The notes: generated by a model not told the origin, from the sequence alone. A stretch of DNA of 6,192 bases from Deltaproteobacteria bacterium (GCA_016234425.1 JACRCA010000112.1:1-6192), one strand, 5' to 3'. Shown: positions 1-6,163, numbered from the stretch's first letter. Made by a program: numbers and translations.

Positions 1-2
1 AT

Positions 3-299
3 CTTCTTCAATCCATAAGCCTTTTAGCGAACGGGTGCTTTCTGTTCGCGCAAAAGTGTGTCAGTGGTTTGCAGGCCAACGAGGAAGGATGCCGGGAGAT
101 GATCGAGAGGAGCCTGGCCATGGTGACAGCGCTCAGCCCCCATATCGGCTATGATGCCGCGGCCAAGATTGCCAGAGAGGCCTATAAAAGAGGAAAAACA
201 ATTCGAGAAATCGCCGTAGAAAAGCAGGTCTTGCCCAGCGAAGAGCTTGATCAACTCCTCGATCCCCGGAGGATGACAGAACCAACAATGAAAGCCTAA
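3..299 (+). CDS. Fumarase/aspartase superfamily enzyme, C-terminal part (5' end outside window); aspartate ammonia-lyase slightly favoured over class II fumarase
   Basis: The frame is open from the window edge, so this is the last ~98 codons of a gene whose family members run about 460-470 residues. The visible part covers the end of the helical core and the small C-terminal domain of the superfamily. Recognisable elements are ANEE, the block ALSPHIGYDAAAKIA, GKTIRE, and LDPRRMTEP near the end. The enzyme adds or removes water (fumarase) or ammonia (aspartase) across fumarate in the cytoplasm. From family knowledge, ANEE, GK-T/S-I/V-RE and the closing MTEP resemble aspartases, whereas SLAMVTAL and IGYDAAAKIA are also fumarase-like. 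The active-site SS loop is outside the window, so the choice stays open. A TTG at 69 could be mistaken for a start, but homology continues upstream in frame (LLQSISLLANGC), so the true start lies off the window. The stop is TAA at 297-299, and pdhA begins 140 bp further on. Confidence 0.88.
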   Translation, partial: LLQSISLLANGCFLFAQKCVSGLQANEEGCREMIERSLAMVTALSPHIGYDAAAKIAREAYKRGKTIREIAVEKQVLPSEELDQLLDPRRMTEPTMKA

Positions 300-300
300 A

Positions 301-351
301 TTCGAAGCACGAATATCGAAGCCCGAAACAAATCTGAAATTCAAATGACCA
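301..351. repeat. Dispersed-repeat-like intergenic element with degenerate tandem TCGAAGCMCGAA
   Basis: Two 12-bp copies, TCGAAGCACGAA at 302-313 and TCGAAGCCCGAA at 316-327, match at 11 of 12 positions with 2 bp between them. They are followed by an A-rich tail (AAATCTGAAATTCAAATGACC) that itself repeats GAAAT/CAAAT words. The element starts 2 bp after the stop of the preceding gene. From memory, strings of this type (CGAAGCACGAAATCCGAAAC and similar) recur between genes in Deltaproteobacterial and other environmental genomes. Only this one copy is visible here, so its dispersed nature is an inference. It has no coding potential. Confidence 0.5.
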
Positions 352-368
352 AAATAATGAGGATTTCA

Positions 369-396
369 TCGTTTTAATTTTCTAATTTAATTTTTT
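369..396. other. A+T-rich segment, possible promoter region for pdhABC
   Basis: 25 of 28 bases are A or T, in sharp contrast with the flanking genes. It sits 44-71 bp upstream of the pdhA start, where a promoter for the pdhABC cluster would be expected. Weak words resembling -35 (TTTCAT, 364-369) and -10 (TTTAAT, 386-391) elements can be picked out about 16 bp apart. Neither is close enough to consensus to be called a promoter. The segment may equally be filler between the two repeat-like units. Confidence 0.25.
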
Positions 397-414
397 CTCT
401 GCGGTCTCTGCGGT
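397..414. repeat. Perfect tandem duplication of 9-bp CTCTGCGGT
   Basis: CTCTGCGGT at 397-405 is followed directly by an identical copy at 406-414, then GAA. It ends 9 bp before the pdhA Shine-Dalgarno sequence. Read on the other strand it is ACCGCAGAG twice. From memory, CTCTGCGG/TCTCTGCGGTGAA strings are a common short intergenic repeat in environmental bacterial genomes, often beside the CGAAGCACGAA type found just upstream. The unit is not self-complementary, so a hairpin function is unlikely. Confidence 0.6.
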
Positions 415-423
415 GAATAATTT

Positions 424-431
424 GAAGGAGG
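424..431 (+). promoter_or_regulatory. Ribosome binding site of pdhA
   Basis: GAAGGAGG is a near-perfect Shine-Dalgarno sequence ending 8 bp before the ATG at 440. It decides the start: ATG triplets at 432 and 436 also lie nearby, but both run into stop codons within a few codons, while 440 opens the long pdhA frame. Confidence 0.85.
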
Positions 432-439
432 ATGGATGA

Positions 440-1519
440 ATGATCGGAAAATATGATCCTTTGAAAGGAGAGATGCGGTGCATCCTCCACCCGGATGGCC
501 GCTTGGAGGAAGGCCTCAAACCAGATTTAAGCGACCAGTCCGTCCGGAACATCTACCGAAAGATGGTCTTGATCCGGTTGGCTGACCAGAAAGCCCTGAA
601 CCTCCAGAGACAAGGTAGGCTTGGCACCTATGCCCCGGTCATTGGGCAAGAGGCTGCTCAGGTAGGAAGTGCCCAGGCCCTCGAAAAAGGGGATTGGGTC
701 TTCCCTTCTTTCCGGGAGATGGGAGTCTTTTACATGAGGGGTGCTCCCTTGAAGGACATCTATCTTTACTGGATGGGGAATGAAGCAGGGCAGAAAGTGC
801 CAGAGGATGTAAATATCTTTCCCATATCAGTTCCCGTGGGGACCCATCCACTCCATGCGGTTGGTGCCGGCTGGGCTGCCAAGCTAAAGGGAGAAAAAAT
901 TTGCACGATTGCCTATTTCGGCGACGGGGCTACCTCCGAAGGTGATTTCCATGAGGCCATGAATTTTGCCGGCGTGTTCCAGACTCCCACGATTTTTTTC
1001 TGCCAGAATAATCAATATGCCATCTCCGTTCCCCGTAAAAAGCAAACGGCAGCAAAAACCCTGGCCCAGAAAGCCATGGCTTACGGGTTTGCCGGGGTGC
1101 AGGTGGACGGTAACGACTTGTTTGCCGTCTATGCCGCCACCCGAGAAGCCAGGGAGAGAGCTATTTCTGGCCTCGGGCCGACCATGATCGAGGCGGTCAC
1201 ATACCGCTTTGGCCCCCATACCACGGCCGATGACCCCAGCAAGTACCGGGAGGATGCCGAGGTGTGGGAATGGAGAGCGCGGGACCCCATGCTGAGATTG
1301 CAAGGGTATCTCAGAGGCAGAGGACTTTGGAGTGAAGATCAGGAAGCGAAGATCAAGGCCGAGGCTGAGGCCATAGTGAATCAGGCGATCCAGGAGGCAG
1401 AAAGTGTTCCTCCTCCAGAGCCCGAGGAGATGTTTAAATATACCTTTGCCGAGATGACCCGCATCCTGAAAGAACAGCTGGATGACTATCTGGCTTTTCT
1501 GAGAGAAAAGGAGACATGA
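440..1519 (+). CDS. pdhA: Pyruvate dehydrogenase E1 component, alpha subunit
   Basis: Encodes 359 residues, the normal length for the alpha chain of an alpha2beta2 E1. With the beta subunit it binds thiamine diphosphate (TPP), decarboxylates a 2-oxoacid and reductively acetylates the lipoyl group of E2, in the cytoplasm. Near the N-terminus the block RQGRLGTYAPVIGQEAAQ (about 57-74) matches Gram-positive-type PdhA. The TPP/Mg2+ motif runs from GDG (161-163) to NN (190-191), the usual ~30-residue spacing, followed by YAIS. The loop GPHTTADDPSKYR (258-270) corresponds to the active-site loop of the family, with H260 a likely TPP-proximal histidine. No signal peptide is seen. It is first in a three-gene cluster; pdhB starts 3 bp after its stop. 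The GPHTTADDP loop also occurs in archaeal-type 2-oxoacid dehydrogenases, some of which prefer branched-chain substrates, so pyruvate is the likeliest but not the proven substrate. Confidence 0.95.
   Translation: MIGKYDPLKGEMRCILHPDGRLEEGLKPDLSDQSVRNIYRKMVLIRLADQKALNLQRQGRLGTYAPVIGQEAAQVGSAQALEKGDWVFPSFREMGVFYMRGAPLKDIYLYWMGNEAGQKVPEDVNIFPISVPVGTHPLHAVGAGWAAKLKGEKICTIAYFGDGATSEGDFHEAMNFAGVFQTPTIFFCQNNQYAISVPRKKQTAAKTLAQKAMAYGFAGVQVDGNDLFAVYAATREARERAISGLGPTMIEAVTYRFGPHTTADDPSKYREDAEVWEWRARDPMLRLQGYLRGRGLWSEDQEAKIKAEAEAIVNQAIQEAESVPPPEPEEMFKYTFAEMTRILKEQLDDYLAFLREKET
1508..1513 (+). promoter_or_regulatory. Ribosome binding site of pdhB, inside the end of pdhA
   Basis: AAGGAG lies within the last codons of pdhA, 9 bp before the pdhB ATG at 1523. 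With a 3-bp gap between the genes this fits translational coupling of the E1 subunits, which are needed in equal amounts. Confidence 0.75.
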
Positions 1520-1522
1520 AAG

Positions 1523-2500
1523 ATGGCAAAGCGGAATCTGGTTGAGGCCATCAACAGCGGGCTAATGGTGGAGATGGAAAGGGACTCTTCCGTTGTAATC
1601 TTAGGTGAGGATGTAGGCAAAGAAGGCGGGGTTTTTCGGGTGACGGATGGACTCCAGGTGAAATTCGGGTTGCATCGGGTGTTCGATACCCCGCTGGCCG
1701 AGTCGGGAATCATCGGAGTGGCCATTGGAATGGCTGTCAAGGGCCTCAGACCTGTGGCGGAGATTCAGTTCGAAGGATTTCTTCCTCCGGCGATGGATCA
1801 AATCATGTCTCATGCATCCAGAATCCGGACCCGCTCCAGAGGCCGCTTTACCTGCCCGCTCGTGATTCGCTCACCCTGGGGCGGAGGAATCCATGCCCCG
1901 GAGCACCATTCAGATAGTCCCGAGGCTACCTTCGCGCACACCCCAGGGATTAAGGTGGTGATTCCTTCCACGCCGTATGATGCCAAAGGGTTGATCATTT
2001 CAGCCATCCGGGATCCCGACCCTGTCCTATTCTTCGAGCCCAAGCGCATTTACCGGGCCATTCGGGAGGAAGTCCCTGACGGGGAGTATACTGTCCCCAT
2101 CGGTGTGGCCAAGGTCATGCGTGAAGGCAGTGACATCACGGTTATTTCCTGGGGGGCCATGGTGCGAGAAGTACTCCGGGCAGCTGAAACGGCTGATAAG
2201 GAGGGAATCAAAGTAGAGGTGATCGACCTGAGGACGATCTCTCCCATGGATGATGCCACAACTATGGAATCAGTTCGCCGAACGGGGAGGGTGGTCATCG
2301 TTCATGAAGCTCCCCCGACTTGCGGAGTGGGGGCGGAGATTATCGCCCGGATCAACGAAAAGGCCCTTCTTTCACTGCAAGCTCCCGTGGTTAGAGTTAC
2401 AGGTTTTGATACGGTTGTTCCATTGATGAAACTGGAAAATCATTACTTGCCCACCCCTGAGAGGATTTTGAGGGGAATCCGGAAAGTAATGAAGTTTTAA
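1523..2500 (+). CDS. pdhB: Pyruvate dehydrogenase E1 component, beta subunit
   Basis: Encodes 325 residues, full length for the family. It partners PdhA in the alpha2beta2 E1 and contributes to the TPP site at the subunit interface. The N-terminal pyrimidine-binding domain (about 3-180) shows GEDVG (28-32) and DTPLAE (55-60), whose E60 matches the glutamate that activates TPP in this family. It also shows EGF (84-86), SPWGGGIHAPEHHSDS (117-132) with the conserved catalytic-loop histidine at H129, and PGIKVVIPSTPYDAKGL (141-157). The C-terminal transketolase-type domain (about 195-320) has the block DLRTISPMDDATTMESVRRTGR (235-256), followed by VIVHEAPPTCGVGAEI (258-273). In relatives the first part usually reads RTISPLD; M242 is a mild change. 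The start at 1523 is fixed by its Shine-Dalgarno site and a normal N-terminus. Middle gene of the cluster, sharing orientation and near-zero spacing with both neighbours. Confidence 0.95.
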   Translation: MAKRNLVEAINSGLMVEMERDSSVVILGEDVGKEGGVFRVTDGLQVKFGLHRVFDTPLAESGIIGVAIGMAVKGLRPVAEIQFEGFLPPAMDQIMSHASRIRTRSRGRFTCPLVIRSPWGGGIHAPEHHSDSPEATFAHTPGIKVVIPSTPYDAKGLIISAIRDPDPVLFFEPKRIYRAIREEVPDGEYTVPIGVAKVMREGSDITVISWGAMVREVLRAAETADKEGIKVEVIDLRTISPMDDATTMESVRRTGRVVIVHEAPPTCGVGAEIIARINEKALLSLQAPVVRVTGFDTVVPLMKLENHYLPTPERILRGIRKVMKF

Positions 2501-2505
2501 GGAGG
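2499..2505 (+). promoter_or_regulatory. Ribosome binding site of pdhC, overlapping the pdhB stop
   Basis: AAGGAGG shares its first two bases with the TAA stop of pdhB and ends 5 bp before the ATG at 2511. A ribosome finishing pdhB would cover this site, so coupled translation is likely. Confidence 0.8.
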
Positions 2506-2510
2506 CGGGG

Positions 2511-3767
2511 ATGGCTTTTGAATTCAAGCTCCCGGATTTGGGCGAAGGTTTGACCGAGGGTGAGATTGTCAAATGGCTGGTCAAAGTGGGGGATCTTGTC
2601 GAGGAAGGCCAGGTCTTCGTCCAGGTGGAAACGGACAAGGCGATCATCGAGATTCCTTCTCCTAAAAAAGGGATGGTTCTCAAACTGGGAGCGGCTGAGG
2701 GAGAAACGGTCCAGGTAAGGCAGGTAATCATCGTCTTGGGTGAACCAGGGGAAAAACTCGCAGCCATCCCGGAACCCGAAAAAGAAGTTAAAGTCCGTCC
2801 CTCCGTGGGAGTAGTAGGAGAACTGGAAGAAGCCCCTGAAGAAGTGGAAGAAAAAGTGGAGCGAAAGGAAGCTGAAATCCTGGCAGTGCCGATGGTGCGG
2901 AAACTGGCCAGGGATTTGGAAGTGGACTTGCGGACCGTAAAGGGGTCGGGTCCCCAGGGCCGCATCACGAAAGAGGACGTCATAAAGGCAGCTCGGGAGA
3001 AAAAACCTCCTGAAAAAGCGGTTCCAGAAAAAGCCATCAAGGTGTCCCCCAAGCATGACCTGTATGGCTACATTGAGAGAGTGCCTCTACGAGGGATGCA
3101 CAAGACCATCGCCCAATCTATGGTGAAATCTAAATCGACCATTCCTCATGCCGCGGGCATGGATGAGGCTGATGTTACCCAATTGATCGCCTTGAAGGTG
3201 AAAGCCAAGGAAAGGGCAGCCCAGAAGAAGATCCATCTTACCATTCTCCCTTTCGTCATCAAGGCGGTGGTGGCCGCTCTGGAGGAGCACCCCTACCTGA
3301 ATTCTTCGCTGGATGAGGAAAGCAGCGAGATCATCCTGAAGAAATACTACAACATCGGCGTGGCTGTGGATACGAAAGATGGCCTGATGGTACCAGTGGT
3401 GAAAAATGCCAAGGGGAAAAATATCTTCCACCTGGCTGGAGAGTTGACGGAACTTTCCGAAAAAGCTCGAAACCGGACCATTGACTTAGCCGACCTGAAA
3501 GGGGGAACCTTCACCATTACCAATTTTGGAGCGATGGGAGGAACCTTTGGTTTTCCGATCATCCGTCATCCGGAAGTGGCCATCCTGGGGATGGGAAAGA
3601 TCCTGGAGAAACCGGTAGTAGTAGAAGGGAAGATCGAGGTCCGCAAAGTTCTTCCCCTCTCCCTTTCTTTTGACCACCGGGTAGTGGACGGGGCCGAAGC
3701 AGTGCGGTTTATGAATACCGTGATCGAACTTCTCGAAGACCCCGGTCTGATCCTTATGGAAGAGTAG
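2511..3767 (+). CDS. pdhC: Dihydrolipoamide acetyltransferase (E2) of the pyruvate dehydrogenase complex
   Basis: Encodes 418 residues, typical of an E2 with a single lipoyl domain. It takes the acyl group from E1 on its lipoyl arm, passes it to CoA and forms the structural core of the complex. Domains in order: lipoyl domain (about 2-78) with the attachment lysine K43 in ETDKA; a first linker (about 83-124) rich in Glu, Lys, Val and Pro; the peripheral subunit-binding domain (about 126-161: VPMVRKLARDL ... GSGPQGRITKEDV), which holds E1 and/or E3; a second Lys/Pro/Glu linker (about 163-182); and the acyltransferase domain (about 188-418). The last ends with the catalytic motif DHRVVDG (388-394), H389 being the active-site histidine. 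NFGAMGG (338-344) is also conserved. The start is fixed by the Shine-Dalgarno site at 2499-2505. No E3 gene follows; the next gene is convergent, 24 bp away. Lipoylation at K43 and pyruvate as ultimate substrate are inferred from family. Confidence 0.95.
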   Translation: MAFEFKLPDLGEGLTEGEIVKWLVKVGDLVEEGQVFVQVETDKAIIEIPSPKKGMVLKLGAAEGETVQVRQVIIVLGEPGEKLAAIPEPEKEVKVRPSVGVVGELEEAPEEVEEKVERKEAEILAVPMVRKLARDLEVDLRTVKGSGPQGRITKEDVIKAAREKKPPEKAVPEKAIKVSPKHDLYGYIERVPLRGMHKTIAQSMVKSKSTIPHAAGMDEADVTQLIALKVKAKERAAQKKIHLTILPFVIKAVVAALEEHPYLNSSLDEESSEIILKKYYNIGVAVDTKDGLMVPVVKNAKGKNIFHLAGELTELSEKARNRTIDLADLKGGTFTITNFGAMGGTFGFPIIRHPEVAILGMGKILEKPVVVEGKIEVRKVLPLSLSFDHRVVDGAEAVRFMNTVIELLEDPGLILMEE

Positions 3768-3791
3768 CGTTAAATGAGATTGGGCCCACTC

Positions 3792-5327
3792 CTATTTCCG
3801 GCAAGCTGCTCGATAATCGACAATTCTGGCCTTGATCCGGCCTATGACTTTGCCGATTTGAAGTAAGGATATCCAAGAAGGGCCTTCTACTAATTTGATA
3901 TGAGTGGCATCCACGCCTACCTGATTGAAAGTAGGATCGACGGCGATCCAGCCATCCAGGTAACTTTCGGCCCAACTGTGGTAGAGAAATCCCAACCCTT
4001 CAGCATAGACCAGACCTCCTACAGGTCGAGTAGGGATTCCCGCGGCCCGGGCCAGGGCAGTGTAAAGCATCGTGTGAGCTTGACATTCTCCCCTGCGGGT
4101 ATGAAGGACTTCCAAGGCCGAAAGACTATCCACTGCTTCATCCTTCACCTCCTCTGATACCCATTTTACCAAGCTTCGTACTCGTTCTGCTGGCGAGGTA
4201 GCGTCAGCTATGATTTCCGTAGCTTTCTTTTTGATTTCGGGATGGTTGCTTTCCAGGTGGACAGTGGCGGCCAGGTATGGAGAAAGATCGGCTTCCTGCA
4301 AGAGTTCTGCAGGCGTTTTTAGTGGAGAATGCGGATCGAAATGTAGGCGGTAAACGGTGAAGGTCGTTTTTTCGATCTTTTTTTCCAGAGCTTCTTGTCC
4401 TGGACCTTGCAGGATCGGTAACTCCTCCGCTACCCCTTCGAGGGCCACCTCTAAAAAGATAACCTCCCTTGGACAGGGAAGGGGAATCTGGGTCTTGACC
4501 AGACTGAAATCCAGTATAAGGTCTTTCTTGTTGAAACTGGCTTCGGAAAGATAGCGTTTGGCCCGTTCTTCCTCTTCCTTATGAGTGATCAACACCCCGC
4601 CCATGGCGAGTTCAAAGATCGTTTCTCCGCGGAGGTTTATCCAGGTTGAGACTCTGTGCCCGAGCATTTCGGTATCAATTTTATAGGAGGGTTCGAGATG
4701 GAGTTTTTGGCTCTCTCCAAAGTCTGTCACGTGTTGGGAAATTTCCATAAGAGATTGAGTCTGAGGATCGAAGACCAGATAGCGATAGCTTGACCCAGTT
4801 TCCATACCCTGGAGAAGGGGATAGAGATTCACAGCACTCACGGGATAAATTGGGCCTGCTAAATTTTCTTCTATGGGTTTGGCCTGGTCATTGGTTTGCA
4901 TCATCGCCTGGAATCGCCCCCCAACGATTTCGCCTTTGATGGTCCAATTTTTCTTATCTATCCGCTGCTCGTAATAGAATGAGGCGAGGGTCAGATCGGG
5001 ACGTACCTTGTCCTCACTTTTCATGCTGAGCTGTTTATCCATCCCCATAAACCGAATCCGCAAATGAGCTTCCGAATTAATGAGAAAGAATCCTCCTCCC
5101 TCCAATGGGGTTATCTTCAAGTGGGCAAAGCCAACCTTTTCGCCGTAAAAAACAAATCCGGACCAGAGTTCGCGATACGGTAAATCTTTCAGGCTGCTGA
5201 ACCTCAGAGGTTCTTTAGGGGATGGAAGGGAATGAAAATAGAAGGATATACAGGAAGTACTGAATAGGAGGAGGATAAGCAGAAAAGAGATATTTAAAAT
5301 TTTCTTTCGATTTTTTCCAGAGGTCAT
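3792..5327 (-). CDS. Exported transglutaminase-like domain protein (putative lipoprotein), function unknown
   Basis: Encodes 511 residues. The N-terminus looks like a signal: KNRKK (5-9), a hydrophobic run (about 10-22) and then FSTSC with C26, suggesting a lipoprotein. Serine at the -3 position is not the usual Leu/Val/Ile, so an uncleaved anchor is possible. The next ~330 residues look beta-rich and contain the block LWSGFVFYGEKVGFAH (54-69), a kind of W-G-x-Y-x-G-x-K-x-G motif I associate with TGase-linked N-terminal domains, but I cannot assign a named domain. The transglutaminase-like domain (about 375-480) has the full Cys-His-Asp triad: C415 in RRGECQAH, H450 in YHSWAESYLDGW and D464 in AVDPTFNQ. 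The tail GKVIGRIKARIV (492-503) is also family-like. Such domains act as proteases, amidases or cross-linkers on protein or peptidoglycan; the target is unknown. It lies 23 bp downstream of the ZIP gene. Start ATG at 5327 has AGGGAG 7 bp upstream. Confidence 0.9.
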   Translation of the reverse strand: MTSGKNRKKILNISFLLILLLFSTSCISFYFHSLPSPKEPLRFSSLKDLPYRELWSGFVFYGEKVGFAHLKITPLEGGGFFLINSEAHLRIRFMGMDKQLSMKSEDKVRPDLTLASFYYEQRIDKKNWTIKGEIVGGRFQAMMQTNDQAKPIEENLAGPIYPVSAVNLYPLLQGMETGSSYRYLVFDPQTQSLMEISQHVTDFGESQKLHLEPSYKIDTEMLGHRVSTWINLRGETIFELAMGGVLITHKEEEERAKRYLSEASFNKKDLILDFSLVKTQIPLPCPREVIFLEVALEGVAEELPILQGPGQEALEKKIEKTTFTVYRLHFDPHSPLKTPAELLQEADLSPYLAATVHLESNHPEIKKKATEIIADATSPAERVRSLVKWVSEEVKDEAVDSLSALEVLHTRRGECQAHTMLYTALARAAGIPTRPVGGLVYAEGLGFLYHSWAESYLDGWIAVDPTFNQVGVDATHIKLVEGPSWISLLQIGKVIGRIKARIVDYRAACRK

Positions 5328-5334
5328 TTCTCTA

Positions 5335-5340
5335 CTCCCT
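5335..5340 (-). promoter_or_regulatory. Ribosome binding site of the transglutaminase-like gene
   Basis: On the minus strand AGGGAG lies 7 bp before the ATG at 5327-5325. It directly follows the hairpin at 5341-5364, so pairing there could affect ribosome access. This supports the chosen start. Confidence 0.6.
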
Positions 5341-5364
5341 TGGCCATTTCCTAAGAAAAGGCCA
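5341..5364 (-). other. Hairpin over the ZIP stop codon, at the ZIP/transglutaminase junction
   Basis: TGGCC at 5341-5345 pairs with GGCCA at 5360-5364. After one A-A mismatch, TTTC (5347-5350) pairs with GAAA (5355-5358), leaving a 4-base loop. That is 9 base pairs with one internal mismatch. The ZIP stop codon (5353-5351) falls in and beside the loop. No T-run follows in the direction of transcription, so it does not look like a terminator. It could be an RNA-stability or coupling element, or chance. Confidence 0.4.
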
Positions 5365-6163
5365 CATCGAGAATAATCATGACGGAAAAGCCGATCATTG
5401 CTCCCATGGTGGCCAAATCCGTGTTACCGCCGCGTTGAGATTCCGGGATGAGTTCCTCCACAACAACAAAGATCATGGCCCCGGCTGCAAAAGACAGGGC
5501 GTATGGCAAGATCGGCTGAGCAGCTATGACGATACCTGCGCCGATGACAGCGGCGACCGGCTCCACGATGGCCGATGATTGGCCATACCAAAAACTCTTC
5601 CAAGGAGACATTCCCTCGCGTCGGAGGGGAATGGAAACGGCGATCCCTTCGGGAAAATTTTGAATTCCGATGCCGATAGCCAAGGCGATGGCTGCTGGTA
5701 AAGTGGCCGACGGGGAACCCGCAGCCACGGCGCCGAAGGCAACTCCCACCGCCAGTCCTTCAGGGATGTTGTGCAAAGTAATGGCCAGGATGAGCAGAGT
5801 ACTGCGCCTCCAGGATGTCTTAATTCCCTCAGCATCTTCGACGGGAAACCGAAGATGAAGGTGAGGCAGGAGCGCATCGACTACCCGGAGAAAAATACCC
5901 CCCAGAAGAAAAGCGGAAGCGGCCGGAATCCATGCCGGAATCGCTTGGCCTTTGGAAAGCTCCAGGGCTGGAGCAAGGAGGGACCAGAAACTGGCGGCGG
6001 TCATGACTCCGCCAGCGAATCCGAGGATCCCGTCCAGGACCCTCTTGCTAACATCCCTGGCCACGAATACCAGGCCTGCCCCAAGCGCAGTCATCCCCCA
6101 GGTAAAACAGGTGGCCACGAGGGCCTGAAGGATGGGATGCGCGGTTTGAAAAAAATCTGGCAT
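5351..6163 (-). CDS. ZIP-family divalent metal transporter (GufA/ZupT-like)
   Basis: Encodes 270 residues, the usual length for bacterial ZIP proteins. It is an inner-membrane protein with eight likely membrane segments (about 10-34, 43-64, 80-98, 121-148, 152-180, 193-214, 219-239, 250-269). It should bring zinc or other divalent metals such as iron or manganese into the cytoplasm. The metal-site signatures are present: HNIPEG (131-136) in segment 4 and QNFPEG (168-173) in segment 5. E201 in segment 6 and EELIPES (236-242) at the end of segment 7 are also family features. The loop before segment 4 has LLPHLHLRFP (98-107), a short His-bearing stretch typical of the GufA branch. The metal cannot be told from sequence. 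The ATG at 6163 gives a normal N-terminus, but the Shine-Dalgarno is poor (CCTGAGAAAA before it) and the frame stays open to the window edge without another ATG, GTG or TTG. It is probably first in a two-gene unit with the transglutaminase-like gene. Confidence 0.93.
   Translation of the reverse strand: MPDFFQTAHPILQALVATCFTWGMTALGAGLVFVARDVSKRVLDGILGFAGGVMTAASFWSLLAPALELSKGQAIPAWIPAASAFLLGGIFLRVVDALLPHLHLRFPVEDAEGIKTSWRRSTLLILAITLHNIPEGLAVGVAFGAVAAGSPSATLPAAIALAIGIGIQNFPEGIAVSIPLRREGMSPWKSFWYGQSSAIVEPVAAVIGAGIVIAAQPILPYALSFAAGAMIFVVVEELIPESQRGGNTDLATMGAMIGFSVMIILDVAFS

Noticed and set aside
69..71. TTG as a start codon giving a 76-residue protein
   Set aside because: Homology to the fumarase/aspartase superfamily continues upstream in the same frame to the window edge, so this is an internal leucine codon.
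24..369. Minus-strand frames (106 and 78 codons) across the upstream enzyme and the repeat region
   Set aside because: They run through the conserved fumarase/aspartase coding frame and the intergenic repeats and show no homology.
884..1303. 139-codon minus-strand frame opposite pdhA
   Set aside because: Antisense to the TPP-binding core of pdhA; no family resemblance in its translation.
2372..3056. Two overlapping long minus-strand frames (226 and 219 codons) antisense to pdhB/pdhC
   Set aside because: They lie opposite the strongly conserved pdhB and pdhC genes, have low-complexity Ser/Thr- or Phe-rich translations, and carry no recognisable domain. They are shadows of codon bias.
3777..3792. 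Bidirectional terminator between pdhC and the transglutaminase-like gene
   Set aside because: The only symmetry is the 8-bp palindrome TGGGCCCA with no loop, and there is no T-run on either side.
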